A DNA stretch of 37,983 nucleotides from Bacillota bacterium (GCA_023439545.1 JAEXNT010000005.1:1-37983), one strand, 5' to 3'; counted from the stretch's first letter, positions 1-9,348 are shown. The notes: generated by a model not told the origin, from the letters alone. Program-made: numbers and translations.

Positions 1-45
1 CAGATACAAGCTGATTGGATAGCCCCTCGGCTCATTTAACCCTTA

Positions 46-954
46 TTATTCTTTTATACTTCCAACCGCAAGTCCCACAACAAAATACTTCTGAAGGAAA
101 GGATAAACCAAAATAATCGGGACTGCTGCGACCACCGTAATGGCGGATCTTATGGAAACAGGCGTAACAAGGCTTGTGGTGCTCGTCGCTCCGACTCCTC
201 CTACCAGCGAAGGGTTCGAGTTTGCGTTCATAGTGGATGCCAAAAGCTTCATCAGTTCGTATTGCAGAGTACTGAGATTCTGTTCACTCGAATTGTAGAT
301 AAAGACGTCAAACCACTGGTTCCATTGCCATACGGCGACAAAAAGCGCCACTGTAGCCAATATCGGTTTGCAAAGCGGAAATATTATTTTCAGGAATATC
401 CTGAATTCTCCTGCGCCGTCCATTCTTGCGGATTCGACCATACTTTCGGGCAAAGTCCTTATATAAGTCCTTACAACTATCATATTGAACGCATATACCA
501 ATCCGGGCAGTACATAAACAAGGAAACTGTTCCTAAGGCCCAAAGACTTGTAAAGCAGGTAAATCGGTATAAGGCCGGCGTTGAAATACATAGTCAGTAC
601 GATCATTACCGTTATGAATTTCCTCAGCACGAATTCCTTTCTGCTCAATGCATAAGCAAGCATGGTCGTGAGGAAAACACTTAAACATGTTGCGATAACA
701 GTCCTTGAGACCGAGATTAAAAAGGCATGATAAACAGCCCCGCCGAAGAAGACAGCCTTATAGTTCTGCAGTGAGAATATTCTGGGCCAGAGGCGTATCC
801 CGCCTTTTATTGCGTCGAGACCATCGTTGAACGATATCGCAATGGTATTTAAAAAGGGATATAACATTACTAATGCGAGCAGGATCATGAAAATTCCATT
901 GAAGCTGTTGAATATCAAATCATTGATACGTGTCCTGTTAAATGTATTCTTCAT
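46..954 (-). CDS. Carbohydrate ABC transporter permease, YtcP/LplC type
   Basis: Inner-membrane permease subunit of a CUT1-type sugar importer, 302 residues, the usual family length. About six hydrophobic segments can be seen (first near residues 17-40, last near 270-290). The EAA loop that contacts the ATPase lies near residues 173-195 (ESARMDGAGEF, then a conserved FPL). The ATG follows a GGGGGGAT ribosome binding site, and the gene starts 10 bases after the upstream permease gene ends, so the two are co-transcribed. With the neighbouring permease and the binding lipoprotein it forms an LplABC/YtcQP-like importer for an oligosaccharide. The substrate cannot be read from sequence. No ATPase is encoded beside it; these systems commonly share an MsmK/MsmX-type ATPase. 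Confidence 0.93.
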   Translation of the reverse strand: MKNTFNRTRINDLIFNSFNGIFMILLALVMLYPFLNTIAISFNDGLDAIKGGIRLWPRIFSLQNYKAVFFGGAVYHAFLISVSRTVIATCLSVFLTTMLAYALSRKEFVLRKFITVMIVLTMYFNAGLIPIYLLYKSLGLRNSFLVYVLPGLVYAFNMIVVRTYIRTLPESMVESARMDGAGEFRIFLKIIFPLCKPILATVALFVAVWQWNQWFDVFIYNSSEQNLSTLQYELMKLLASTMNANSNPSLVGGVGATSTTSLVTPVSIRSAITVVAAVPIILVYPFLQKYFVVGLAVGSIKE

Positions 955-964
955 GTTATCCCCC

Positions 965-1936
965 CTATATCAGTCTTTCGTCAGTGGTTTTTTTGGCTGC
1001 GAAATTTGCGGCAAACAGCATGATTATATTAATTAGGCTCCTAAATATGCCTGCGGCCGTTGCCAGCGAGAAATTGGACTGCTGGAAGCCATACTTTATA
1101 ACGTATATATCTATGGTTTCAGAAAAATCTATGTTCAAACCGTTCCTCAGAAGGTACTGCGGTTCGAACCCCGCCTCCATTATCCATCCGATGGACATTA
1201 TCAAAAGTATTACAAAAGTTGTCTTTATACCGGGAAGGGTGATATATCTCATTTTCTGGAACCTGCTGGCCCCGTCCATTACCGCGGCCTCATACAAAGC
1301 CGGGTCAATTGCGGCCATTGCCGCCAGATAAATTATTGTGTTCCAGCCGACTTCCTTCCAGACGTTGGTGACCGTTAAGATGCCCCAGAAATAATTCCCA
1401 TGGCCAAGCCAAACAACCGGTTGGTTTATAATGCCGATATTCACGAGGATATCGTTCAGTATACCGTCTACCGAAAGAGTATTTACTACAAGGCTTGATA
1501 CTATTACCCATGAAAGAAAATGGGGAAGGTACGATATGGTCTGTATCGTCCTCTTAAAGAATACGTTTTTAATTTCGTTGAGCAAAAGTGCAAGTATTAT
1601 CGCCGCCACGAAACTGAATATTATGTTCAACGCGCTCATGCACAGGGTATTTCTGAAATCGCGGTAAAAATCAGGATCAGCGAAAAGCATTTTAAAATTG
1701 TACAACCCCAGCCACGCCGACTTGAAAAAGCCCTTGGCAGGCTGAAAGTTCTGAAATGCCATAACCCAGCCGAGCGTGGGGACATAAGCAAACAATACCA
1801 CGTATAAAAGTATCGGCATGGACATAAATGCCAGCTGTTTTTGATTCTTAAGCTTCCACCAGAATGATTTAGTGTCTGGTTCAAATGATTTAACCGGTTT
1901 TTCACTATCTAGACGGACCACGTCTGCTGAATTCAT
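965..1936 (-). CDS. Carbohydrate ABC transporter permease, LplB type
   Basis: First permease of the importer, 323 residues from the chosen start. It has a polar N-terminus, a first membrane helix near residues 37-60 and an EAA loop (YEAAVMDGASRFQ, then LPG) near residues 215-237. The open frame extends to a TTG at 1945, but that codon is only about two bases from the AAGGG ribosome binding site. The ATG at 1936 is about 11 bases downstream and is preferred. The gene follows the binding-protein gene after a 113-base gap holding a strong stem-loop, and is closely coupled to the second permease gene. It is the LplB-like half of a heterodimeric permease. Confidence 0.92.
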   Translation of the reverse strand: MNSADVVRLDSEKPVKSFEPDTKSFWWKLKNQKQLAFMSMPILLYVVLFAYVPTLGWVMAFQNFQPAKGFFKSAWLGLYNFKMLFADPDFYRDFRNTLCMSALNIIFSFVAAIILALLLNEIKNVFFKRTIQTISYLPHFLSWVIVSSLVVNTLSVDGILNDILVNIGIINQPVVWLGHGNYFWGILTVTNVWKEVGWNTIIYLAAMAAIDPALYEAAVMDGASRFQKMRYITLPGIKTTFVILLIMSIGWIMEAGFEPQYLLRNGLNIDFSETIDIYVIKYGFQQSNFSLATAAGIFRSLINIIMLFAANFAAKKTTDERLI

Positions 1937-1999
1937 AGTTCGCAAATCCCTTCTGAATACTAGTCAATAGTATTAGCTGCATAGAATTATACATCATGC

Positions 2000-2032
2000 C
2001 GGCAACCGGTGCATTATCCACCGGTTGCCGGT
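2000..2032 (-). promoter_or_regulatory. Intra-operon stem-loop between binding-protein and permease genes
   Basis: A perfect 13-bp inverted repeat (CCGGCAACCGGTG and its complement) with a 7-base loop. No T-run follows it in the direction of transcription, so it is more likely an mRNA-stabilising or attenuating hairpin than a full terminator. Hairpins at this position in sugar ABC operons commonly allow more binding protein than permease; applying that here is inference. Confidence 0.7.
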
Positions 2033-2049
2033 ATGGTTAAGGCAGGAGG

Positions 2050-3768
2050 TCAGTTTGTAGCCCAGTTCTCATTTCTCCACTGCAACTGGCTGTCTATTCT
2101 GTCAAGGTACGGCTTCAGATCTACCTTGTGAAGCTCATTGACATATTCGGTCCACAGAGCGTCGAACTTATCGGGTTTCGCAAGTATCAGCTTGGGCAGG
2201 TACTTGGTGCAAACGTCGTTGTATTTGGTCCATGCCAGCGCTGCCGGTGAACCTGCTACGGTGTCGATCTGCCACATCGGATAGGATACGTCGTTCGGCG
2301 GTGCGGGAGTCAGGAATTCTGCCCAGGTCTTCTTGTTGTATTTACCCATGAAGTCCTTGTCATACTGGTGGAGTGAATTATAGAATACTTCAGGCGAGGA
2401 TCCCGGCGAGCAGGCGTTTCCGTCGCTGTAGGTACCTTCCATCTTAGGCCCGTAGAACCAGAGTGTATGAGCCCTGTTTGCAAGCCTGTATGCGGTGTCA
2501 TTGTTCTGATTCGCCTGCTGCTCGGTCAGAGTAAACTTACCGTCGCTGCCGACAGTATAATCTTTGCCTTCCAAGCCCCAGCCGAGTATCTTCTGCCATT
2601 TCTCATCCATCAATGCGTCAAAGAATTTGATAATTCTTTCGGGATTCTTGCAGCTCTTCGTAATGGAGAAACCTGTATTGACATTTACAACAGGCCTATC
2701 CTGGTAATGCGGGGTAATGCCCGGCATAGTCAGTTCGCAAGGAATCCATGTCCTCTCGTCCTTGTTTGCATTTCTGAGGTTCAATTCGGCGTTATTGTAA
2801 TCCCAGTGCTGGTCAAACAGTCCAAGGACAGCGCCTGAGGACAGCTTAGCCATGTACTGGTCATATGTGAGCGAGAAGAATTCGGGATCCATCAAGCCCT
2901 TCTGCATTATTTCGTTGAGTTTCTTGTAATAGGTCTTTGCGGCATCCGTATCCGAGAATGGGGTACATTTTCCGTCTACGACATAAGTATCGCCGTCATT
3001 GGGATGACCGAGCAGGTGTTCCGGCGGATGCTTGAGGCAGAAGTCCCTCCAGCCTTCGCACAGCGTCTCGAAACCGATGGTAGGCTGTCCTTCGATGGTG
3101 GGATTCTTTGCTTTATAATTCTCGATAAGGGTGAAGTATTCGTCCAGGGTCTTGGGCAGCGCCGGATATCCAGCGTCGGCAAGAATTGCCTTCTGGAGCC
3201 AGAACGCCGGTCCTTCCCAGTTTGTAGCCTGATATGTGCCGGTATATACTCCGTAGTCGGGCATGATATAGAACTTGCCGTCCTCAGGGTTCTTTGCCTG
3301 ATTCCAAACCGGCTTGTAATGTGCGTAAAGACTGGGAGCACTGTTCTTCATAAGGTCGTCAAGCGGGATAAGCGCGCCTGCAGACATGAACTTCGGATTG
3401 CTGTACGTATCAACGGACAAAAGATCCGGATAATCTCCGCCAGCAGTCATGACGCCTATCTTCTGGTCCTTATCGCCTACCAGGAAGTCCCATTTAAAGG
3501 TAACGCCAAGTTCGTCCTGTATCATTTTGTATATTGCGTTGTCGGGTGTAGGAGCTTGTAAACCTGGATCGGAAATGAAAACACTGATTTCTATGGGTTC
3601 TAATTTTTCCTCCTGGGCAGTCGCTTCCGGCGTACCTGCACTGGGAGTCGCAACAGCTTCAGAGGCAGTATTTGCGGGCGCCTCGTTACCTGAGCCACAG
3701 CCGGCAAATACAGTACTCAACAAAAGTACTGTCGCAAACAGCCAAACAAACGTTTTTTTGAATTTCAT
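2050..3768 (-). CDS. Extracellular sugar-binding lipoprotein of ABC importer (LplA/YtcQ type)
   Basis: A 572-residue family-1-type solute-binding protein. The N-terminus has a lysine-rich start, a hydrophobic core and a lipobox (STVFAGC), giving a lipidated Cys24. A short Ala/Thr/Pro/Glu-rich linker follows to about residue 60, then the binding fold. The length (about 500-580) and the LplA-like body, rich in Trp and Tyr, fit binding proteins that pair with LplB/YtcP permeases. The ATG has a strong GGAGGG site seven bases upstream. A sigma-A-like promoter lies just upstream, so the transporter genes probably have their own promoter next to the adjacent regulator genes. It captures an oligosaccharide outside the membrane; the ligand is unknown. 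Confidence 0.92.
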   Translation of the reverse strand: MKFKKTFVWLFATVLLLSTVFAGCGSGNEAPANTASEAVATPSAGTPEATAQEEKLEPIEISVFISDPGLQAPTPDNAIYKMIQDELGVTFKWDFLVGDKDQKIGVMTAGGDYPDLLSVDTYSNPKFMSAGALIPLDDLMKNSAPSLYAHYKPVWNQAKNPEDGKFYIMPDYGVYTGTYQATNWEGPAFWLQKAILADAGYPALPKTLDEYFTLIENYKAKNPTIEGQPTIGFETLCEGWRDFCLKHPPEHLLGHPNDGDTYVVDGKCTPFSDTDAAKTYYKKLNEIMQKGLMDPEFFSLTYDQYMAKLSSGAVLGLFDQHWDYNNAELNLRNANKDERTWIPCELTMPGITPHYQDRPVVNVNTGFSITKSCKNPERIIKFFDALMDEKWQKILGWGLEGKDYTVGSDGKFTLTEQQANQNNDTAYRLANRAHTLWFYGPKMEGTYSDGNACSPGSSPEVFYNSLHQYDKDFMGKYNKKTWAEFLTPAPPNDVSYPMWQIDTVAGSPAALAWTKYNDVCTKYLPKLILAKPDKFDALWTEYVNELHKVDLKPYLDRIDSQLQWRNENWATN

Positions 3769-3827
3769 CCATTTACCCTCCTTTTATAATCAGTGACCGT
3801 TGCATAAACGGAACACATCTACTAAAA

Positions 3828-3855
3828 ATTATAAGTTATAGGGTACATAAAGCAA
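3828..3855 (-). promoter_or_regulatory. Putative sigma-A promoter of the sugar importer operon
   Basis: On the minus strand, TTGCTT (3850-3855) and TATAAT (3828-3833) are separated by 16 bases, about 60 bases before the binding-protein start codon. The -10 is consensus and the -35 is weak, as expected for a promoter needing an AraC-type activator. The regulator gene immediately upstream is the natural candidate. Confidence 0.55.
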
Positions 3856-3896
3856 TTTGTTAAAATAAAGAATCATTACCTAAAAAATTTAGATTA

Positions 3897-5561
3897 TCAA
3901 CAGGTGTCCTTGTATTCTGCCGGTTTCATACCTACGTATTTCTCGAACTGCTTCAAAAACGTGCAGTATTCCCCGTACCCCACCTCGGCCGCTATATCGC
4001 CGACCTTGCGATCCTTATCCGCAAGCAGCCGCTTCGCCTCGTCTATACGGAGCCTGTTCACATATTCGTTGAAGCTGCACCCGAACCATTTATGGAACAG
4101 ATGCCCGAGATAAACCGGGTGGATAAATATATTTCCTGATATTTCCCTGATGGTTATGCCGCTTTTATAATGCCTTGAAATGTAATCCTTCACCTTGAGC
4201 ATATCTGATAGCTTCTCCGCATTTTTCAGTCTGCACAGAGTTTCAAGGACATCCTTGCAATAACACTCAAAAATGTCTTTCGCTTCATCAAGCGATAATC
4301 CGGAAAAATTCAGCATCCCCCCCGGATAGTTTTTTACCGTTTCTCCGATATCGCCTCCCATGCCCTTTATCAATTCAAGACCTTTATATATGACATTCGT
4401 CAAATAAATCTCCACGACTTCCGGCGCCGTGAAGGTTCTCGCAAAGTCGTCAAACACTTTCCCGACCGAGGAGATAAGCCTTTCCATATCAAGGTTTTCG
4501 AGCGACTCGTAAATATCGTCCCTGTCCTCTATACGGTCAAGGCTGTAATTCAGCCTGTATGAGCCGCATTCTTCATAATATAGGATGCTTCCCGCGGGTC
4601 TGAAAAAGGCGAAGCTCAAAGCTGCCATTGCCTCTTTCGAAAGCTTTTCAAGAAGCATAGGGGAATCTGCCGGGCTGCTTAACGCAAGATAGAAGCTTTG
4701 GGAGAATATTCGGGCAAAATTGGCCCGCAAAGCTTCGGCAGCACTTGCCAGTGAAGCTCCGGCATTTTCAGAACTATCCTTATTGCTACAGCAGAGAACC
4801 AGACCATAGCCCTCTTTTTCAAGCGGAGCCATATGAGCTATCATATAAGGGTTTTCCGGCATTTCGAGTTCGTTCTTCAGATAGCTGCAGCTTATATGAA
4901 TCCAATCGGACGATTTGGGGTCGGATGCTCTGTATACATATGGTTTTATTATGCCATAAGCCCAAAGGTCGTCTTTTCCAGCTGCAGACGAGCGGTATCC
5001 GTTGGGGTATTCTACGCCTGCATTTGGGTATTCTACGCCTGCATTTCCATGATCCGTACCGGCAGGCTCCGATTTCCCTGCGGCCGGGGAGAATTCCTCA
5101 TGCGCGCCGGATATCAGCCTTTCAAAATATTCGTAGGCTTCGACATCTCTGTTCCAGACATCGAGTTCTTTTAGCCTGTCACGCTGCCTGAGCCTGTCCG
5201 CAACCTTTGCAAGGACTTCTGAGAATTCTTCCTTTATGACCGGCTTCAAGACATAATGACGTATACCATACTTTATCGCTCTTTTTGCATATTCGAATTC
5301 ATCGTAGCCGCTGACCAGTATAAATTCCGTATCTTTTCGCATCAGCTCAACTGTGTGTCGTACAAAATCAAGACCATCCATCACCGGCATCCTGATGTCC
5401 GTGACGACAAGATCGGGTCGGAGGCTCTCGAACAGCCTTAATGCTTCCTCTCCGTTACTGCATTCTCCGCATATGACATAGCCGAGCTTCTCCCAGTCCG
5501 CCGCCAGCCTGAGCGCTTCCAAAGCGGCAGGTTCATCGTCTGCAAGCAATACTTTGTACAT
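3897..5561 (-). CDS. Response regulator with AraC-type DNA-binding domain (YesN type)
   Basis: A cytoplasmic transcription factor of 554 residues. The N-terminal receiver domain (about 1-120) has the acidic pair at 8-9 (ADDE), phospho-acceptor Asp55 (VVTDIRMP), Ser84 and Lys106 (LKP). The C-terminal 100 residues carry two helix-turn-helix units of the AraC class, with the typical VGDIAAEVGYGEYCTFLKQF segment. The long middle region is poorly conserved and holds an in-frame seven-residue duplication. The ATG follows AGGAGG by five bases, and the kinase gene ends 12 bases upstream, so the two are co-expressed. It probably activates the adjacent sugar importer in response to the kinase. Confidence 0.93.
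   Translation of the reverse strand: MYKVLLADDEPAALEALRLAADWEKLGYVICGECSNGEEALRLFESLRPDLVVTDIRMPVMDGLDFVRHTVELMRKDTEFILVSGYDEFEYAKRAIKYGIRHYVLKPVIKEEFSEVLAKVADRLRQRDRLKELDVWNRDVEAYEYFERLISGAHEEFSPAAGKSEPAGTDHGNAGVEYPNAGVEYPNGYRSSAAGKDDLWAYGIIKPYVYRASDPKSSDWIHISCSYLKNELEMPENPYMIAHMAPLEKEGYGLVLCCSNKDSSENAGASLASAAEALRANFARIFSQSFYLALSSPADSPMLLEKLSKEAMAALSFAFFRPAGSILYYEECGSYRLNYSLDRIEDRDDIYESLENLDMERLISSVGKVFDDFARTFTAPEVVEIYLTNVIYKGLELIKGMGGDIGETVKNYPGGMLNFSGLSLDEAKDIFECYCKDVLETLCRLKNAEKLSDMLKVKDYISRHYKSGITIREISGNIFIHPVYLGHLFHKWFGCSFNEYVNRLRIDEAKRLLADKDRKVGDIAAEVGYGEYCTFLKQFEKYVGMKPAEYKDTC
5005..5046. repeat. Perfect 21-bp tandem duplication inside the response regulator gene
   Basis: Two identical 21-bp copies (5005-5025 and 5026-5046) lie head to tail, in frame, and encode NAGVEYP twice in the linker between the receiver and the output domain. 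The absence of divergence between copies suggests a recent slippage event. Confidence 0.9.
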
Positions 5562-5573
5562 AAACGCCTCCTG

Positions 5574-7358
5574 TCACATGAGTTTTTCAAGAGGTATGGT
5601 GAATGAGACACAGGTACCATAATCCAGACGGCTTTCCATATTGAAGGTGACGCCGTCTTTATAGTACAGTTTCAGTCTTCTATAAACGTTCCTTATGCCG
5701 ATACTGTATCCGGACCCGCCTTCATCTCCGATATTGTTCATTACCTGGTCAAGTTTGGCGCTGTCCATTCCCTTTCCGTTATCCTCGACTCTGACGCAAA
5801 GCCGTCCTTCCGCTATTGAGATCGTAAGGGACACGATACCTGCTCCCTTTATATCCTGGATCCCATGCTTGCAGGCATTTTCCGCCAACGGCTGCAGGGT
5901 CATTTTCGGTATCCTGTATTTTTTTGCTTCATCATCGACTTCTATATTATAAAAGAACTTTTCCCTGAACCGATACTTTTCGATTTTCAGGTACATTTCG
6001 GTGAAGGCTATCTCCTCTTCGATCGCGACAATATCATCCTTCCAGTTTATAAGCCGCCTGAGAGGTTTCGCAAGGTAATTGAGTACCTGGGCGACGGCTT
6101 CATAGTTTTGTTTGGAACAATCCACCACCAGGGCATTCAGTGTGTTGAAAAGAAAATGGGGATTCATCTGGCTCTGCAGATAATTCAGCTCTGCCCGGAC
6201 CCTTTCGAGCTCAAGGTCCTTCTTTTGAATTTCAAGCTTATATACATCGTTGATAAGGGTGTTTATTTTTTCGGCCATCACGTTGAAATTCCTGATAACG
6301 CCCCCGATTTCATCCTTTCCCTCGTACATCTCGATAAGGTCGAATTGTCCTTCCCTGAGCCTGAGCATGTGCCTGGAAAGCTTTTTTAGCCTATAGTTGT
6401 ACGATCGCACGATAATATAAATCAGCAAAGTGGAGAAGACCGTAAATGCAATCGCAACCAGTATTACAAAAACTACGACCCCGTTTGCGGCCTCGGTAAG
6501 CATCTGCATGTTGGCAATCCCCACAAGTCTCCAGCCGCTAAGATAAACCGAGCCTGAGAGCGGTTCTTCAAAGACGAGCCTGCTGTCCCTGTTTTCGTGA
6601 GTATATTTCAAAAAGCCGTTGCCTTGTTCCGAGAAGTCTTTGTTGTCAGCACTACAGACAATATTCCCGTCACCGTCGACAATGAAAAGATCGATGTAAT
6701 CCTTCTCATCCTTCAAGATACCGGATAGTATTCCGGTGTCAATGTCCACCTTCAGTATTTTTTCCCGCAAACCCTGTTTGGGATTGTCCTGCAGCTTTCT
6801 GAAAATACTTATGCAGGGTATCTGACGTTTCGGGATACTGTTTGTAAAACCTATGTAGGAGTATGTCAATATGCTCTGGTTCGTGGATTTCATTTTTTTA
6901 TACCAGAAATTACTTTTGACGTTTTCATCCAGCTGGAAATACGTACCACCCGATAATATCGTGGGGTTGTCGATGTACATGCTTATTCCGGTGATATAGT
7001 CGTATGCCGCCAGATATGGATTGAACGTGTTTCTGAGCTGGCTGTCATACGCCTCGTAATATTCGTCGCTGCTGCCGAAGTTACGGTCAAGAATGTCGTA
7101 AATAGTCTCTTCCGACGCAATCGAATGGGTTACCAATACGCCTCCCTCCAAATGCTCCACAATATCGGCTTTGCTTCTTTCAAAGGAGATCCTGTAATTG
7201 TTCTCCTCCCTTTCATTTACAATCTTCAGCAGTCTGTCGAGCAGTACTGCATTCATACTGATTATGGGGATAAGAATGCACATGGCGTAAATCAAAATAA
7301 ACTTGAAGTTCAAAGGGACATCATTGATCCTGTTTAAAAAACCCAGCTTCAGCTTCAT
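5574..7358 (-). CDS. Sensor histidine kinase, YesM family
   Basis: A membrane sensor kinase of 594 residues. Membrane helix 1 lies near residues 19-43. An extracellular sensing domain (dCache-like in this family) runs to about 285, helix 2 is near 291-318, followed by a HAMP linker. The His_kinase domain has the phospho-acceptor in MNPHFLFNTLNAL (His401), and a C-terminal ATPase domain has the N-box (LAENACKHG, about 491-499), G1 box (VEDNGKGMD) and GIRNVYRRL. The ATG has AAGGAG six bases upstream. It sits between two AraC-type response regulator genes with gaps of 22 and 12 bases. It probably senses an extracellular sugar, perhaps through the neighbouring binding protein, and phosphorylates one or both regulators. 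Confidence 0.95.
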   Translation of the reverse strand: MKLKLGFLNRINDVPLNFKFILIYAMCILIPIISMNAVLLDRLLKIVNEREENNYRISFERSKADIVEHLEGGVLVTHSIASEETIYDILDRNFGSSDEYYEAYDSQLRNTFNPYLAAYDYITGISMYIDNPTILSGGTYFQLDENVKSNFWYKKMKSTNQSILTYSYIGFTNSIPKRQIPCISIFRKLQDNPKQGLREKILKVDIDTGILSGILKDEKDYIDLFIVDGDGNIVCSADNKDFSEQGNGFLKYTHENRDSRLVFEEPLSGSVYLSGWRLVGIANMQMLTEAANGVVVFVILVAIAFTVFSTLLIYIIVRSYNYRLKKLSRHMLRLREGQFDLIEMYEGKDEIGGVIRNFNVMAEKINTLINDVYKLEIQKKDLELERVRAELNYLQSQMNPHFLFNTLNALVVDCSKQNYEAVAQVLNYLAKPLRRLINWKDDIVAIEEEIAFTEMYLKIEKYRFREKFFYNIEVDDEAKKYRIPKMTLQPLAENACKHGIQDIKGAGIVSLTISIAEGRLCVRVEDNGKGMDSAKLDQVMNNIGDEGGSGYSIGIRNVYRRLKLYYKDGVTFNMESRLDYGTCVSFTIPLEKLM

Positions 7359-7380
7359 CTCAAACTCCTTGAAAATATGA

Positions 7381-8949
7381 TCAGGTATTGTTCATCTTAT
7401 AATCGGAGGGAGCCTGTTTTGCTATGGTTCTGAACTTGCTCAGAAAATACTTGGGATCGTTGTAGCCTACAGTCAAAGCAATCTCCGATATTTTCATCCC
7501 GGTTCTTTTCAAGAGCTTTTTAGCCTCTTCTATGCGTACTTCATGCAGGTATTCATTGAACTGTTTTCCGGTCGATTTTTTGAAAAGCTGTCCCAGGTAA
7601 ACAGGGTTCATATAAAACACCGATGCCAGTTCTTTAAGTGTGATATCTCTGCTGAAGTTGCTCTTGATATAGCTTTTCAATTCGGATACGATATCCCGGC
7701 CGCTATTCTGTTTGAGGAAATTGACCTTAGCCGCAAGCTTAAAGCACAATTCCTGAAAAGAGTCCTGCATCTCCTTCATTGTTAATGATCCCACAACTTT
7801 GTCAAAATCGGCGGATATCCGGGTAAGGTCTTCCTGACCGCCGTTGAGTCCGTCGATCATTTTGACGGCCTCAAATTCAAAATTCCTTACAAAAGCCCTC
7901 ACACAGCCGGGAGCTTTCATATTTTCCTTAAACGCGCAAAACAGCTGCCGCATGGTCGATGCAATCCTGTCCGGCGTCTCTCTGCTTACGACCTCCATCA
8001 GGTCCCGCGGCTTTTCCATGCACGGCAGGTTGTCCATATTTTTATTCTGAATGTCTTCATATCGGATAAAACAGCCCTCGCCGGATAACCATGCAAAGTC
8101 CTGTGCCAGTCTGCTTTGCCTGTATATCTCTGGAAGCATGGAAACGCCCGCTGCGGGAGCGCTCAGCGAGAGCAGGACAGGGCCGCCGGTCAGGTCCTTA
8201 AGCCGATTGGCAAGCTTCGAAGCGAAAGAGCCTATCGTATTATAAAAAGGCATCATTTCGCACAGTATAAGACCGAATCTGCCTTCACCATCCTCAAAAA
8301 GATTGTACCTGTATTTGCCGATTGCCGACTCGATCATATCCCTGACCTGGATTCTTTGCGGACGGACCTTCCCGGCGTCTGCGGCGGCATCCCCGATTTT
8401 GTTCATATCGGCGTTTATTAGAAGGCATTTAATCGTATCATTGTCGCTTATGCCAAGAAACATCGCGGCTCTTTCCAGAAGCTGCGGTTTGACCTCACCC
8501 TCCGTTATGCGTCGGAAGGTCTGCCTGGCCACGAACGCCAGGCGATTTTCCGTGTATTCCCTGTTCATTCTATCATTCCGGATCTGCTGTGCTATTTTGG
8601 AAATGATCTCTTCCAGTTCGGTATCGACAAACGGTTTTAATATATACCCTGCGGCGTTATATTTCATGGCCTCCCGTGCATAGGCGAACTCACCGTAACC
8701 ACTCAATATGACAAACCTGGCATTTGAATTCAAAATTTCACTGCATATACTGATGAGCTTAAGGCCGTCTATCACGGGCATTTTCAAATCGGTAACAACC
8801 AGGTCGGGATCGCATAGCTTTATTATTTCCAATGCATCCTCCCCGTTTTCCGCAGTCCCGCAGACGGAGAACCCAAACCTGCTCCAGTCCATCATTGAAA
8901 GGCGCTCTATAGCGGAAGGTTCGTCATCGACCAGCAATACCTTATACAC
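7381..8949 (-). CDS. Response regulator with AraC-type DNA-binding domain (YesN type), second copy
   Basis: A 522-residue regulator with the same architecture as the one downstream of the kinase: receiver with Asp54 (VVTDLKMP) and Lys105 (LKP), a variable middle region, and a C-terminal AraC helix-turn-helix pair (the MKISEIALTVGYNDPKYFLS segment). It is the first gene of the three-gene regulatory block. The two regulators share the fold but are clearly divergent outside the receiver and helix-turn-helix regions, so this is an old duplication or an independent acquisition. One kinase flanked by two regulators is less usual than the one-to-one YesM/YesN arrangement. Confidence 0.93.
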   Translation of the reverse strand: MYKVLLVDDEPSAIERLSMMDWSRFGFSVCGTAENGEDALEIIKLCDPDLVVTDLKMPVIDGLKLISICSEILNSNARFVILSGYGEFAYAREAMKYNAAGYILKPFVDTELEEIISKIAQQIRNDRMNREYTENRLAFVARQTFRRITEGEVKPQLLERAAMFLGISDNDTIKCLLINADMNKIGDAAADAGKVRPQRIQVRDMIESAIGKYRYNLFEDGEGRFGLILCEMMPFYNTIGSFASKLANRLKDLTGGPVLLSLSAPAAGVSMLPEIYRQSRLAQDFAWLSGEGCFIRYEDIQNKNMDNLPCMEKPRDLMEVVSRETPDRIASTMRQLFCAFKENMKAPGCVRAFVRNFEFEAVKMIDGLNGGQEDLTRISADFDKVVGSLTMKEMQDSFQELCFKLAAKVNFLKQNSGRDIVSELKSYIKSNFSRDITLKELASVFYMNPVYLGQLFKKSTGKQFNEYLHEVRIEEAKKLLKRTGMKISEIALTVGYNDPKYFLSKFRTIAKQAPSDYKMNNT

Positions 8950-9032
8950 CTGTCCTCACCATCTTTTCTTCTCTGTCGCACAGCCTTGATAGACAATATA
9001 TGTATATATTACCATAAGACAAAAAATTGCAC

Positions 9033-9084
9033 AAAAAAAAAACGAACTGTCTCAACCGCATTTATTTTGAGACAGCCCTTTTTT
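9033..9084. terminator. Bidirectional rho-independent terminator
   Basis: An 8-bp perfect stem (CTGTCTCA at 9047-9054, TGAGACAG at 9068-9075) with a 13-base loop. It is flanked by a 10-base A-run on the left (a U-run for minus-strand transcripts) and a CCC plus T6 on the right. It ends the small hydrophobic gene at 9094-9240. Confidence 0.8.
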
Positions 9085-9093
9085 AGTTATGGC

Positions 9094-9240
9094 CTACTTT
9101 TTACAGGCTCCGCATCCGCCTATTCCGCCGATCCCTCCGAAGATGCCGGGGCAGATCAGTATAATGACTATGATAATAATAATTATCCACCATATCCAGT
9201 TAACACCGCAAAATAAACCTCTTTCTTCCTCTTCCGCCAT
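9094..9240 (-). CDS. Tiny hydrophobic glycine- and cysteine-rich membrane protein (48 aa)
   Basis: An ATG-started frame of 48 codons with AAAGGAG upstream and a terminator directly after the stop. The protein has an acidic start (MAEEEERG), a Trp-flanked, nearly pure isoleucine/valine membrane segment (about residues 14-29) and a C-terminal tail of GGIGG-type repeats with two cysteines. It resembles the small hydrophobic YjcZ-like proteins made during sporulation in Firmicutes, but the family match is inference. Together with two related tiny genes upstream it follows the ger operon, which supports a role in the spore envelope. Confidence 0.7.
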   Translation of the reverse strand: MAEEEERGLFCGVNWIWWIIIIIIVIILICPGIFGGIGGIGGCGACKK

Positions 9241-9348
9241 GATCCCAACTCCTTTCCATGCACCCAAGGTCAATAAAAACTGATTTCCATTTACATAATA
9301 TTAATGCGAACCTGATTCTGTGCATGTATATGAAACCCATCTAAAGGT

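Noticed and set aside
1..45. Possible further gene at the left edge
   Set aside because: Only 45 bases follow the permease stop; no motif can be read.
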